DNA of 7,401 bases from Desulfobacteraceae bacterium (GCA_007131845.1 SLPT01000048.1:1-7401); one strand, 5' to 3'. Positions 1 to 6,214 are shown, counted from the stretch's first letter. Numbers and translations: made by a program. The notes: generated by a model from the letters alone, not told the origin.

Positions 1-82
1 CGCAAACGAACTCGATGCCCGGATCGAGCGGGACAGCCGCCTTGACTGGGAAGCTCCGGCATGCGGTATCCTGCATCCATAA
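1..82 (+). CDS. 3' end of an unidentified protein (partial)
   Basis: Reading from base 2, 26 codons run open to a TAA at 80-82 and encode a tail ending in ...LDWEAPACGILHP. The residues alternate charged and hydrophobic as in a real protein C-terminus. A strong hairpin follows about 40 bases after the stop, which fits the end of a transcription unit. I do not recognise the family, and 26 residues are too few to assign a function. Frame 3 is also open across this stretch, so the coding call is only probable. Confidence 0.45.
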   Translation, partial: ANELDARIERDSRLDWEAPACGILHP

Positions 83-94
83 AATGCATGCATT
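83..94. repeat. 12-bp perfect palindrome AATGCATGCATT
   Basis: A self-complementary 12-mer begins immediately after the TAA stop of the left-edge gene. It could be a protein-binding dyad or simple chance. It has no spacer for an RNA hairpin loop, so it is not a terminator stem. No function is assigned. Confidence 0.4.
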
Positions 95-123
95 GACAGG
101 CGGCAAGGCTTTTGCAGCAAAAC

Positions 124-153
124 GGGGGATCCGGATGGTATCCGGGATCCCCC
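124..153. terminator. Strong GC-rich hairpin, probable terminator between convergent genes
   Basis: The arms GGGGGATCCGGAT and ATCCGGGATCCCCC pair over 13 bp with one bulged G and a 3-base GGT loop. On the plus strand no T-tract follows (TATATCC). On the minus strand the stem is followed by GTTTTGC, a short T-run. The hairpin lies between the plus-strand gene ending at 82 and the minus-strand gene ending at 241, the usual place for a bidirectional terminator. The weak T-tracts make efficiency uncertain. Confidence 0.5.
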
Positions 154-240
154 TATATCCTCAGGATTCGGGATAGGCGAATAATATCATTTCGCAATGA
201 CCGAACCGCTGTTGCTTTTATCCCCTTTGCTGCCGCTTTA

Positions 241-483
241 TCAACGGCATGCCTTTTGCCATGCGATCCCGGGTGAACAACCTGCGGTCTCCCTGTTGTT
301 TTGCCGGACAACGGGTCGGGCAATGGAAATGAGGCTGGCGCCTGCCCAGAATACCCCCATGACAATGCCTATGATGGGAAACAGGATTACGTGGAACATC
401 AGGGCAAAAAGTCCTGTCACAATCAAAAAGCTACCCATCGTAAGCTTCGCGTCCTGTACGGCTGAAAATCTTGTTGTATCCAT
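241..483 (-). CDS. Small two-helix membrane protein, function unknown
   Basis: An 80-residue protein on the minus strand. The ATG start (481-483) is decided by a textbook AGGAGG seven bases upstream; the same frame is open further upstream but no other start has such a site. The N-terminus (MDTTRFSAVQDAKLT) is soluble. Residues about 16-36 and 36-55 form two hydrophobic helices separated by a proline near residue 36. A basic, polar tail ending in QKACR follows. This predicts a small inner-membrane hairpin protein with both ends probably in the cytoplasm. I do not recognise a family and can name no catalytic residue. It appears to be transcribed alone from the promoter at 668-697 and to end before the hairpin at 124-153, so it looks like a monocistronic gene with a leader of about 175 bases. 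Confidence 0.7.
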   Translation of the reverse strand: MDTTRFSAVQDAKLTMGSFLIVTGLFALMFHVILFPIIGIVMGVFWAGASLISIARPVVRQNNRETAGCSPGIAWQKACR

Positions 484-621
484 AATGACACCTCCTGTTC
501 GGATCACCGGAAAATTACTTCTGTATCTTCTTTTTCCCTTAACAACACAATAAGGCCGCACGAGCCTGCGCGGAAGTGGGGGGAATGATGTATTTTGATA
601 ATAAAAATGCAGTAGCCGGAA

Positions 622-669
622 ATATCTTTCACCCGGATTGCCGAGGCCAATGAAAAGCTTGCCGTGCAT
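622..669 (-). pseudogene. N-terminal scrap of peptidyl-tRNA hydrolase (pth) reading frame
   Basis: Sixteen minus-strand codons read MHGKLFIGLGNPGERY. This matches the start of bacterial peptidyl-tRNA hydrolase, whose family hallmark is (I/V)GLGNPGxxY followed by a TRHNxG catalytic-His motif. Here the similarity stops at the Tyr: the next residues are FRLLHFYYQ, with no TRHN in this or the other two frames. No Shine-Dalgarno precedes the ATG, and the ATG overlaps the -10 box of the promoter. It is therefore best read as a 5' remnant of pth left by a rearrangement and now part of a leader. A chance match is possible because the stretch is short. Confidence 0.45.
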
Positions 670-697
670 TATAGTATTGTTGTAGACTTACAGGCAA
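668..697 (-). promoter_or_regulatory. Sigma70-type promoter for the small membrane protein gene
   Basis: On the minus strand, TTGCCT (692-697) and a perfect TATAAT (668-673) are separated by 18 bases. This predicts transcription starting near 660 and a leader of about 175 bases before the ATG at 483. The leader includes a 6-bp hairpin at 556-573 with one G-U pair in the minus-strand RNA. No other promoter of this quality lies between here and the gene. Confidence 0.55.
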
Positions 698-797
698 ACT
701 GTTGAGTCGGAAGGCCGATACTCCTTGCTCCTTGGCCGAAAGGGCGGGGCATGCCCTGCTCCCGATCGCATCCTTGCACAGGCGTGTTTTTTGCGCC

Positions 798-803
798 GGG
801 AGG
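798..803 (+). promoter_or_regulatory. Ribosome binding site deciding the YkgJ-family start
   Basis: GGGAGG lies five bases before a GTG at 809-811. It is a better site than those ahead of the in-frame TTG at 725 (GGAAGG about 10 bases away) or the TTG at 791 (none). The residues after the GTG are also where the protein begins to look structured. Confidence 0.5.
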
Positions 804-808
804 CATTC

Positions 809-1534
809 GTGGAGGGAAAGGAACCTGTTTTCTTGTCCCTGGAAGAGGCGATTTATGCCGTAAAAACGGATATCACCCATTACCCGCCGCAAAAACGCCT
901 TTTCATGGAACTCTGCCCGTTGGTCCTTGGTCCGGATATCCGGTTGACCGACGACAGCCGCGGCCGGGGCCTTTGGATCTCCATGCCTGCCCGGTGTGGG
1001 CGGGTTACCCGGATGCATCCGGTCACGGCTTCCAGCCTGGGCATTCTGCTGGTAGAGGCCCTTGAAAAGTCACCCCCTGCCTGCGAGGTGATGGCCGAAA
1101 TCTGCCGGCGAACGTTCGAAATCCGCACGGCGGTGGCGGGCGGCCATGAGCCGGGGCCGGCCGGGGTTCTTTTGTACTTGGATATGGAGAGCTTCCATTG
1201 CAGGCAGTGCGGGGCTTGCTGCCGGGCGCTCAACTATCGCCACGAAATCAGCGATGGGGATTACCGGCGCTGGAAGGAACAGGGGCGTTCTGACATCCTG
1301 GAGCGGGTGGCCGTCATCACCCGTCGTAGCCGGACCGTATCCTATGCCGCCTGGATCGAGCCGGGAACGCGCCGGTTTGCGGACGTTTGCCCCTGGCTTA
1401 TCCCGGCCGGTCCGGAAGGCCGCCAAAAGCGCTGGATCTGCCGGATTCATGATGTCAAACCCGCTATCTGCCTGGAGTATCCCGGTACGAAAAAACATGC
1501 CCGGATGACAGGCTGCCGAGGGGTTGATGATTGA
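809..1534 (+). CDS. YkgJ-family cysteine-cluster protein with N-terminal domain
   Basis: About 241 residues from the GTG at 809; an upstream TTG at 725 would add 28 residues of low-complexity appearance. The C-terminal half (from about residue 125) is the CxxCxxCC zinc- or iron-chelating domain (YkgJ/UPF0153 type). It has the cluster C131-x2-C134-G-A-C137-C138, then C194 in CPWL, then C211 and C220 in CRIHDVKPAIC followed by YP, the usual order of metal-ligand cysteines in this family. A last Cys (236) lies near the end. The N-terminal half (about 1-120, starting EGKEPVFLSLEEA) is soluble and matches no domain I can name, although long YkgJ proteins of this layout exist in related bacteria from memory. 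No signal peptide is seen, so it should be cytoplasmic. The biochemical role of the family is unsettled; metal binding is the only safe prediction. The following SDR gene starts 130 bases downstream on the same strand. Confidence 0.85.
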   Translation: MEGKEPVFLSLEEAIYAVKTDITHYPPQKRLFMELCPLVLGPDIRLTDDSRGRGLWISMPARCGRVTRMHPVTASSLGILLVEALEKSPPACEVMAEICRRTFEIRTAVAGGHEPGPAGVLLYLDMESFHCRQCGACCRALNYRHEISDGDYRRWKEQGRSDILERVAVITRRSRTVSYAAWIEPGTRRFADVCPWLIPAGPEGRQKRWICRIHDVKPAICLEYPGTKKHARMTGCRGVDD

Positions 1535-1664
1535 TCTGCACGCTGTTCGGGTATCTTACGGCTGTCGTTTTGGCCATAACATCCCCGCTCCGCAGCATTG
1601 GAAGGCTTTACCTTAAAACCGGTCCTGAAAAAGGGGCCAAAACAGCAGGAAAGGAAGCTGATCA

Positions 1665-2444
1665 ATGAATCTTTCAGCATTTTCTCTGGAAGGAAAAGTG
1701 GCGTTGATCACGGGAGGCAGCCGGGGAATCGGAGCTGCTACGGCCGCTGCCTTTGCCGGTGCCGGTGCGGATGTCGTTGTGACCAGCCGGAAACAAGGCG
1801 ACCTGGAAGCGGTGGCCAAAGCGGTGGAAAAACATGGCCGGCGCTCAATGGCCGTGGCCACGCATGTTGGCCGGATGGACCAGATACACGATCTTGTTGA
1901 AAAGGTGCAGGCGGCGTTCGGGAGAATCGATATCCTGGTCAATAATGCGGGAACCAGTATCGCCTCCATGGCGATCGACCTGGAGGAAAAGGCCTGGGAT
2001 TCCCTGATGAACACCAATCTGAAGGGCGCTTTTTTCCTGAGCCAGGCCGTGGCTCGGATTATGAAGGAAACGGGGGGCGGTACCATCATCAACGTTTCAT
2101 CGGTAAACGGCTACAGCCCCGTGAGCCCGACCTGCACCTATGCGATCAGCAAGGCCGCCCTGATCATGGTCACAAAGGCGCTTGCCAAGGAATGGGCCGA
2201 TTTCGATATCCGTGTGAATGCCATTGCCCCCGGAGCCGTGGAGACCCGCCTGCTCAATGCGATCTGGCATGGCAAAAGCGAGGCGGAGGCTAAGCAGATA
2301 AAGGATCAACTGTCCCAAAGCATACCGCTCAAGAGAATCGGAGACCCGGCGGAAATCGCCAATGCCATGCTTTTCCTGGCATCGGATGCATCCAGCTATA
2401 TGACCGGTCAAACGATCGTCGTGGATGGCGGATCCCTGTTGTAA
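1665..2444 (+). CDS. Short-chain dehydrogenase/reductase (classical SDR, FabG-like)
   Basis: A complete 259-residue NAD(P)-dependent oxidoreductase of normal classical-SDR length. The Rossmann glycine motif TGGSRGIG is at 16-23, the NNAG motif at 93-96, and the catalytic tetrad is N118, S146, Y159 and K163 (YAISK). The C-terminal [14 protein letters not shown] is the usual SDR ending. Arg42 after the second strand, with the S-R in the glycine loop, favours NADPH over NADH. Substrate cannot be told: FabG-type 3-oxoacyl reductases and sugar or secondary-alcohol dehydrogenases share all these features. The ATG has AGGAAAGGAAG a short distance upstream. There is no acyl carrier protein or other fatty-acid gene beside it, so a housekeeping fabG assignment is not supported. 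No clear promoter is seen in the 130 bases upstream, leaving co-transcription with the YkgJ gene possible. Confidence 0.92.
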   Translation: MNLSAFSLEGKVALITGGSRGIGAATAAAFAGAGADVVVTSRKQGDLEAVAKAVEKHGRRSMAVATHVGRMDQIHDLVEKVQAAFGRIDILVNNAGTSIASMAIDLEEKAWDSLMNTNLKGAFFLSQAVARIMKETGGGTIINVSSVNGYSPVSPTCTYAISKAALIMVTKALAKEWADFDIRVNAIAPGAVETRLLNAIWHGKSEAEAKQIKDQLSQSIPLKRIGDPAEIANAMLFLASDASSYMTGQTIVVDGGSLL

Positions 2445-2553
2445 CTTTTTCAAGGACTCAGCAGGTGATCTCAGAAATCCGGATAGAAGCCGAAGCCTTA
2501 TCGTGCGGCGCGGAAAGGATATCCGGCCGGAAATTTTTCCGGGCGGCAGATGT

Positions 2554-2748
2554 TCAGGAAACAACGATCAGCGAAGCGTTTTTAACGCCCTGCAGGACCT
2601 TTTGGGAGACACTGCCGAAAAAGAAGGCCGAGGATGCCCGCAAGCCCCGTTTTCCGAGTACCACCGCGTCAAAGCCGGAGTCTGCCTGCCGGATGGAAAA
2701 AAAAGGAATGAATCCTGGAAGCGGCTGGTACTGCGCATATACCTTTTT
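2554..2748 (-). pseudogene. C-terminal remnant of a UspA-family universal stress protein
   Basis: On the minus strand an open frame running from 2748 to a TGA at 2554-2556 has no ATG and no start with a ribosome binding site. Its last 42 residues (2557-2682) are recognisably the end of a Usp domain: DSGFDAVVLGKRGL, then FFFGSVSQKVLQG and a hydrophobic last strand SLIVVS. The nucleotide-binding signature G-2x-G-9x-G(S/T) is intact (GKRG, nine residues, GS). The preceding residues KKVYAQYQPLPGFIPFF do not look like Usp, and a TAA interrupts at 2749-2751. The N-terminal two thirds of the roughly 140-residue family are missing from all minus-strand frames up to 3024. It therefore looks like a truncated gene converging on the SDR gene. 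The preserved motif implies fairly recent loss or lingering constraint. Confidence 0.75.
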
Positions 2749-2804
2749 TTATGTTTAAGAATCAGTTGTAATTAAAGGTGGAAAAGAGTAGGTTTTTTTT
2801 GCAC

Positions 2805-2831
2805 AAGAATTTTGATATATGAGAAATTCTT
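2805..2831. repeat. Inverted repeat AAGAATTT-N11-AAATTCTT
   Basis: Perfect 8-bp arms at 2805-2812 and 2824-2831 have centres 19 bp apart, close to two helical turns, the geometry of a dimeric regulator operator. It sits in AT-rich DNA about 200 bases upstream of the kinase start. AT-rich dyads also occur by chance, so the operator reading is tentative. Confidence 0.4.
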
Positions 2832-2898
2832 TTCAAGCTCCATACTATCGATTATATATATGCCTGATTCCATTTTCCAACACGCCGGCAATGCGTTT

Positions 2899-2928
2899 CG
2901 GGATAATGCCGGTTGACCGTTTATCCCG
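2899..2928. promoter_or_regulatory. Nested inverted repeat, candidate operator upstream of the kinase
   Basis: Perfect 8-bp arms CGGGATAA (2899-2906) and TTATCCCG (2921-2928) enclose a smaller dyad CGGT-TG-ACCG (2910-2919) on nearly the same axis. The inner dyad contains TTGACC, which resembles a -35 box but has no matching -10 at 16-18 bp. No T-tract follows, so this is more like an operator than a terminator. Confidence 0.45.
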
Positions 2929-2938
2929 GGGAAAAATG

Positions 2939-2968
2939 CCTGATGAGTATAGACCTGATGATTATAGA
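2939..2968 (+). repeat. 15-bp tandem duplication upstream of the kinase
   Basis: CCTGATGAGTATAGA (2939-2953) is followed directly by CCTGATGATTATAGA (2954-2968), identical at 14 of 15 positions. The copies lie about 20-50 bases upstream of the proposed -10 box at 2992-2997, where activator half-sites would be expected. Each copy also contains a TATAGA hexamer. Confidence 0.7.
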
Positions 2969-2988
2969 ATGGTCGAAAGTAAAGGACT

Positions 2989-2997
2989 TGGTATAGT
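2989..2997 (+). promoter_or_regulatory. Extended -10 promoter element for the hybrid kinase
   Basis: TGGTATAGT provides the extended TGn motif plus TATAGT, five of six matches to TATAAT. The -35 position (ATGGTC) is poor, as is usual for extended -10 or activator-dependent promoters. Predicted transcription start is near 3004, which leaves only about 21 bases before the ATG at 3025 and about 63 before the TTG at 3067. Confidence 0.4.
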
Positions 2998-3024
2998 GTC
3001 ATGAAACATCCCAATGATTACTGA

Positions 3025-5970
3025 ATGCCGGCAAGAAATATCGTGTCCGGATCAGGAGTGCCGTCATTGAGCCGAAAGCATAAAGAGCACGCCACCACCC
3101 TGTACAATAGTCGAATCCTCAAGGTTTACCTGGGCTATATCCAAAAAAAAATCCCGGGTGCCGATATCGACAGGATTCTCCGGGATGCCGGTATCGGGGT
3201 GTACGAGATCGATGACCCTGCCCATTGGTTTACGCAGGAGCAGGCAGATCATTTCTACAACATCACGCGCGAACATACAGGAGAGCCGGATATTGCCCGG
3301 CATGCCGGCCGCTTTGCATCGTCGGAAGGGTTGGGGGCGGTAAAGCAATACATTCTTGGCCTGATGAGCCCTTCGACCATTTATTTTCTGATGGAAAGGG
3401 TGTATCCGCTGTTCAGCCGCGGGGCAGGCATCAAAACCAGGAAAATCCGCTCATATGAGTATGAAATCGTGTCGACCCCCACAAGCGGAACAGTGGAGAA
3501 GCCGTATCAATGCGAAAACAGAATCGGTTTTTTCGAGGCGGTGGCCGAGCTTTTTACCGGGGATTTTGCAGCCATTGATCATCCGGAATGTATTCACAAG
3601 GGAGATTCACGCTGCCGCTACATTATTTCCTGGCAGCCATCCAGGCTGCACTTCTGGAAAAAATACCTCCGCTATATTCTGGCCGGAAGCGCTGTGGCCG
3701 GCGGGATCTTGTTTTTCATTCTGCCGATCGTTCCGTGGGTGCTTTTATCGCTCGGACTTGTTTTTTGCACTTTGTTGACATTTTGTATTTTCGAAAGACT
3801 GGAAAACAAATCGCTTCGCACGACCATTGAAAAACAAAAAGAAGCCGCCCAGGACCATCTTCTGGAGAGCAATATCCGCTATAACAGCGCCCTTTTGATG
3901 CTGGAAATCGGCCAGGCCACCTCAACCATGCGGGATGTCGGCAAAATCATCCAAACGTTGGCCGATGTTCTGGAAAATCGTTTTGCCTTCGACCGCGGCA
4001 TGATCATGCTCACAAACGAAAAGGAGTCCAGGCTTATATACAAAGGAGGGTACGGCCACACCACGGATCAGGAAGAACTGCTTCGCAATACGGTGTTTAC
4101 CATAGACAATCCGGACTCCAGGGGGCTTTTCGTCATGGCAATGAGAAAGCGAAAGCCTTTTCTCATTGAAGACCTCAATGACATCAAAAGCTCCTTTTCC
4201 CCAAAAAGCGTTGAATTTGCAAAAAAACTGGGCGGGGAGTCCCTGATATGCGTGCCTATAGTATATGAAGAAAAATCCCTTGGCATTATTGTCGTTGACA
4301 ATGGCAAATCCAAAATGAAACTCCGGCAGAGCGATATGAATCTTTTGATGGGCATCGCCTCGGAAACAGCCATCAGCATAATCAATGCGAAGTCTTTTGA
4401 AAAAATCCGGGAAAGCGAAATGCGATACCGCCTCCTGTCGGATAACATTTCCGATATAATCTGGGTGCTGGATCTGCAAACTTCCCGGTTCACGTATGTG
4501 AGCCCTTCAGTTGAAAATATATTGGGATATACACCGGACGAATTCATTGGGCAAAAACCGTATAGGCTTTTTCCTCCCCGTTCGTTGAAGCAGGCTTCGG
4601 CCATGCTGAAAGAAGAGCTTGAAAAGGAAGCATCCGGAAGGTGGGGGCCCCACCACGCCAGGAACATAGAACTGAAAAAATACCGCAGGGACGGATCAGA
4701 GATTTGGATCGAAATAACCGCCAAATTCATGCGGGATGAGGACAACCGCCCGGTCAGCATCCTGGGGGTTTCACGGGATATCACCGAAAGAAAGGAAGCG
4801 GAGGCTGAAAAAAAACAGATGGAAGCCAAGTTTCTCCAGGCCCAGAAAATGGAAGCCGTCGGAACCTTGGCCGGCGGGATTGCCCATGATTTTAACAATA
4901 TCCTTTCCGGGGTGATTGGTTACGCGGAGTTGGGACTTAATGACGCACAGGATCATCCCGGTATCCAAAAAAAGCTCAATGAAATTCTAAAGGCCGGGTA
5001 CCGTGCCAGGGATCTCGTCAGGCAAATCCTTGCATTCAGCCGCCAGCAGGAGCATGAAAAAAAAGGGGTGATCGTCCGGCCGATTGTCAGCGAGGCCGTC
5101 AGGCTGCTCAGGGCATCCATACCTGCCACGATCGAAATCCGTCAGGAACTGAAAAGCGTCTCGATGGTTCTTGCGGATCCGACCCAGATCCACCAGGTAT
5201 TGATGAACCTTTGTACGAATGCCGTTCATTCCATGGGGGAAGCCGGGGGCGTACTGGGGATCCGGCTTGACGATGTATTTCTGAACGAAGATTTTGCAAG
5301 GCAAAACCCGGCTATAAAACCCGGCCGCTTTCTTTGTCTGGAGATCAGCGACACGGGCCAGGGCATACCCGAAGACGTGCTTCCGAGGCTGTATGATCCG
5401 TTTTTTACCACCAAGGGCCCCGATGTGGGCACCGGCCTTGGCCTTTCGGTTGTCCACGGGATTGTAACCAGCCATCAGGGTGCCATCGCCGTAAAAACCA
5501 GGCCGGGAAAAGGCACCACGTTTTCCGTTTTTCTTCCGATCGCCGAAGAAGAAAGCCCGGAGGAAGAGGATGCCGACCCGGGGCAGCTCACGGGGAAGGC
5601 ACGCATTTTATTTGTTGATGATGAAAAGACGATAGCGGAGTTGGGCGGCCAGATACTGGAACAACTGGGCTATCATGCAACGGTTCATACCAGCAGCGTG
5701 GAAGCCCTTGCTGCATTCCGGGCCGATCCGGATGGCTTCGATCTCGTGATAACGGATATGACCATGCCCAAAATGACAGGAGCCATCCTGGCAAGGGCGC
5801 TGCTCCATATCCGATCCGATGTTCCCATTATACTCTGTACGGGATATAGCTCGCTCATGAATGAGGACCGGGCCCTGGAGGCAGGATTCCGGGATTTTAT
5901 CATGAAGCCCATTTCCGTGAAAGACATCGCCTCGGCCATCCATCGGGTTTTGGGTGAGAGGGCCGCCTGA
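3025..5970 (+). CDS. Membrane-anchored hybrid sensor histidine kinase (V4R-like, GAF, PAS, HisKA, HATPase, REC)
   Basis: A 981-residue hybrid histidine kinase. Residues about 25-205 form a soluble domain resembling V4R/XylR-N ligand sensors, ending in the motif C189-x-H-x-G-D-x-x-C197. A transmembrane hairpin (about 216-234 and 236-257) with almost no external loop anchors it, leaving both sides cytoplasmic. A coiled linker precedes GAF (about 285-455) and PAS (about 465-590, ending DITERKEAE). The dimerisation H-box GGIAHDFNNIL carries the phospho-acceptor His621. The ATPase domain has the N-box NLCTNA (728-733), G1 DTGQG (776-780), F-box YDPFFTTK and G2 GTGLGLS. A C-terminal receiver has acidic residues 865-866, phospho-acceptor Asp911, Thr939 and Lys961. 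All catalytic residues are present. There is no output domain, so phosphate probably passes to a separate protein. The ATG at 3025 lacks a Shine-Dalgarno; TTG at 3067 (residue 15) has AGGAG eight bases upstream and may be the true start. Confidence 0.93.
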   Translation: MPARNIVSGSGVPSLSRKHKEHATTLYNSRILKVYLGYIQKKIPGADIDRILRDAGIGVYEIDDPAHWFTQEQADHFYNITREHTGEPDIARHAGRFASSEGLGAVKQYILGLMSPSTIYFLMERVYPLFSRGAGIKTRKIRSYEYEIVSTPTSGTVEKPYQCENRIGFFEAVAELFTGDFAAIDHPECIHKGDSRCRYIISWQPSRLHFWKKYLRYILAGSAVAGGILFFILPIVPWVLLSLGLVFCTLLTFCIFERLENKSLRTTIEKQKEAAQDHLLESNIRYNSALLMLEIGQATSTMRDVGKIIQTLADVLENRFAFDRGMIMLTNEKESRLIYKGGYGHTTDQEELLRNTVFTIDNPDSRGLFVMAMRKRKPFLIEDLNDIKSSFSPKSVEFAKKLGGESLICVPIVYEEKSLGIIVVDNGKSKMKLRQSDMNLLMGIASETAISIINAKSFEKIRESEMRYRLLSDNISDIIWVLDLQTSRFTYVSPSVENILGYTPDEFIGQKPYRLFPPRSLKQASAMLKEELEKEASGRWGPHHARNIELKKYRRDGSEIWIEITAKFMRDEDNRPVSILGVSRDITERKEAEAEKKQMEAKFLQAQKMEAVGTLAGGIAHDFNNILSGVIGYAELGLNDAQDHPGIQKKLNEILKAGYRARDLVRQILAFSRQQEHEKKGVIVRPIVSEAVRLLRASIPATIEIRQELKSVSMVLADPTQIHQVLMNLCTNAVHSMGEAGGVLGIRLDDVFLNEDFARQNPAIKPGRFLCLEISDTGQGIPEDVLPRLYDPFFTTKGPDVGTGLGLSVVHGIVTSHQGAIAVKTRPGKGTTFSVFLPIAEEESPEEEDADPGQLTGKARILFVDDEKTIAELGGQILEQLGYHATVHTSSVEALAAFRADPDGFDLVITDMTMPKMTGAILARALLHIRSDVPIILCTGYSSLMNEDRALEAGFRDFIMKPISVKDIASAIHRVLGERAA
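3054..3058 (+). promoter_or_regulatory. Ribosome binding site for an alternative kinase start (TTG 3067)
   Basis: AGGAG is followed by eight bases and an in-frame TTG at 3067-3069. Starting here gives LSRKHKEHATTLYNS, removing 14 residues of no visible domain. No comparable site precedes the ATG at 3025. Confidence 0.45.
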
Positions 5971-6025
5971 ATGGATTATAAAAGCGGATTCGGCAATAGG
6001 GCATTGAAATCGATTTCGATAAAAC

Positions 6026-6179
6026 TTGACGACTTCGTAAAAAGTCCAATATCTGCGTTACGCGCAATTTCTCAGAATTTCATGTACGCCAAGTACGCTG
6101 CATTCTTCGAAATCACGCAAGCCTTGATCTTGAATTTTTTACAAAGTCGTCAGATCGCGACTTTTTAGGAGTGCATCAA
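6026..6179. repeat. Long imperfect palindrome, MITE-like intergenic repeat
   Basis: The unit begins TTGACGACTTCGTAAAAAG and ends GACTTTTTAGGAGTGCATCAA less its last base; the two 21-bp ends (6026-6046 and 6159-6179) are inverted repeats at 16 of 21 positions. An inner arm (6135-6152, TTTTTTACAAAGTCGTCA) pairs even better with 6027-6044: one mismatch and one G-T. The halves between continue to pair imperfectly to a centre near 6089, where two GTAC tetramers flank the axis. The direct repeat AAACTTGA occurs at both edges (6022-6029 and 6178-6185) and could be a target-site duplication. No transposase is present. I recall similar palindromes in Desulfobacterota genomes, but copy number cannot be seen here. 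As RNA it would fold into a long hairpin between the kinase and PilZ genes. Confidence 0.75.
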
Positions 6180-6214
6180 ACTTGAACCCCGATTATCAGT
6201 GGGGGAAACAACTT

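Noticed and set aside
241..669. 142-residue long form of the small membrane protein starting at the Pth-like ATG
   Set aside because: The ATG lies inside the -10 box and has no ribosome binding site. The internal ATG at 481-483 has AGGAGG at ideal spacing and begins just before the membrane domain.
725..808. 28-codon upstream extension of the YkgJ-family gene from TTG 725
   Set aside because: Weaker ribosome binding site and unstructured-looking residues compared with GTG 809. It cannot be excluded without homologue alignment.
1615..1640. GGTCCT...AGGGGCC stem upstream of the SDR gene
   Set aside because: Relies on two G-T pairs and is followed by A-rich rather than T-rich sequence, so it is neither a credible terminator nor a recognisable riboswitch.
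2465..2758. 97-codon plus-strand frame from GTG 2465 with AAGGA upstream
   Set aside because: It runs antisense to the recognisable UspA remnant, which explains the open frame. Its own product shows no domain.
2912..2940. TTGACC as -35 of a sigma70 promoter for the kinase
   Set aside because: The hexamer 17 bases downstream is ATGCCT, with no acceptable -10 at 16-18 bp. The hexamer is better explained as part of the nested dyad.
4068..4898. 276-codon minus-strand frame inside the kinase gene, plus the overlapping one at 3922-4479
   Set aside because: Antisense shadows of the GAF and PAS regions, whose plus-strand translation is unmistakable. Serine- and phenylalanine-rich products show no family features.
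5971..6168. 65-codon plus-strand frame starting one base after the kinase stop
   Set aside because: Most of it (from 6026) is translation of the palindromic repeat, it has no ribosome binding site of its own, and it resembles no protein. Peptides of this kind arise wherever such repeats happen to be open.
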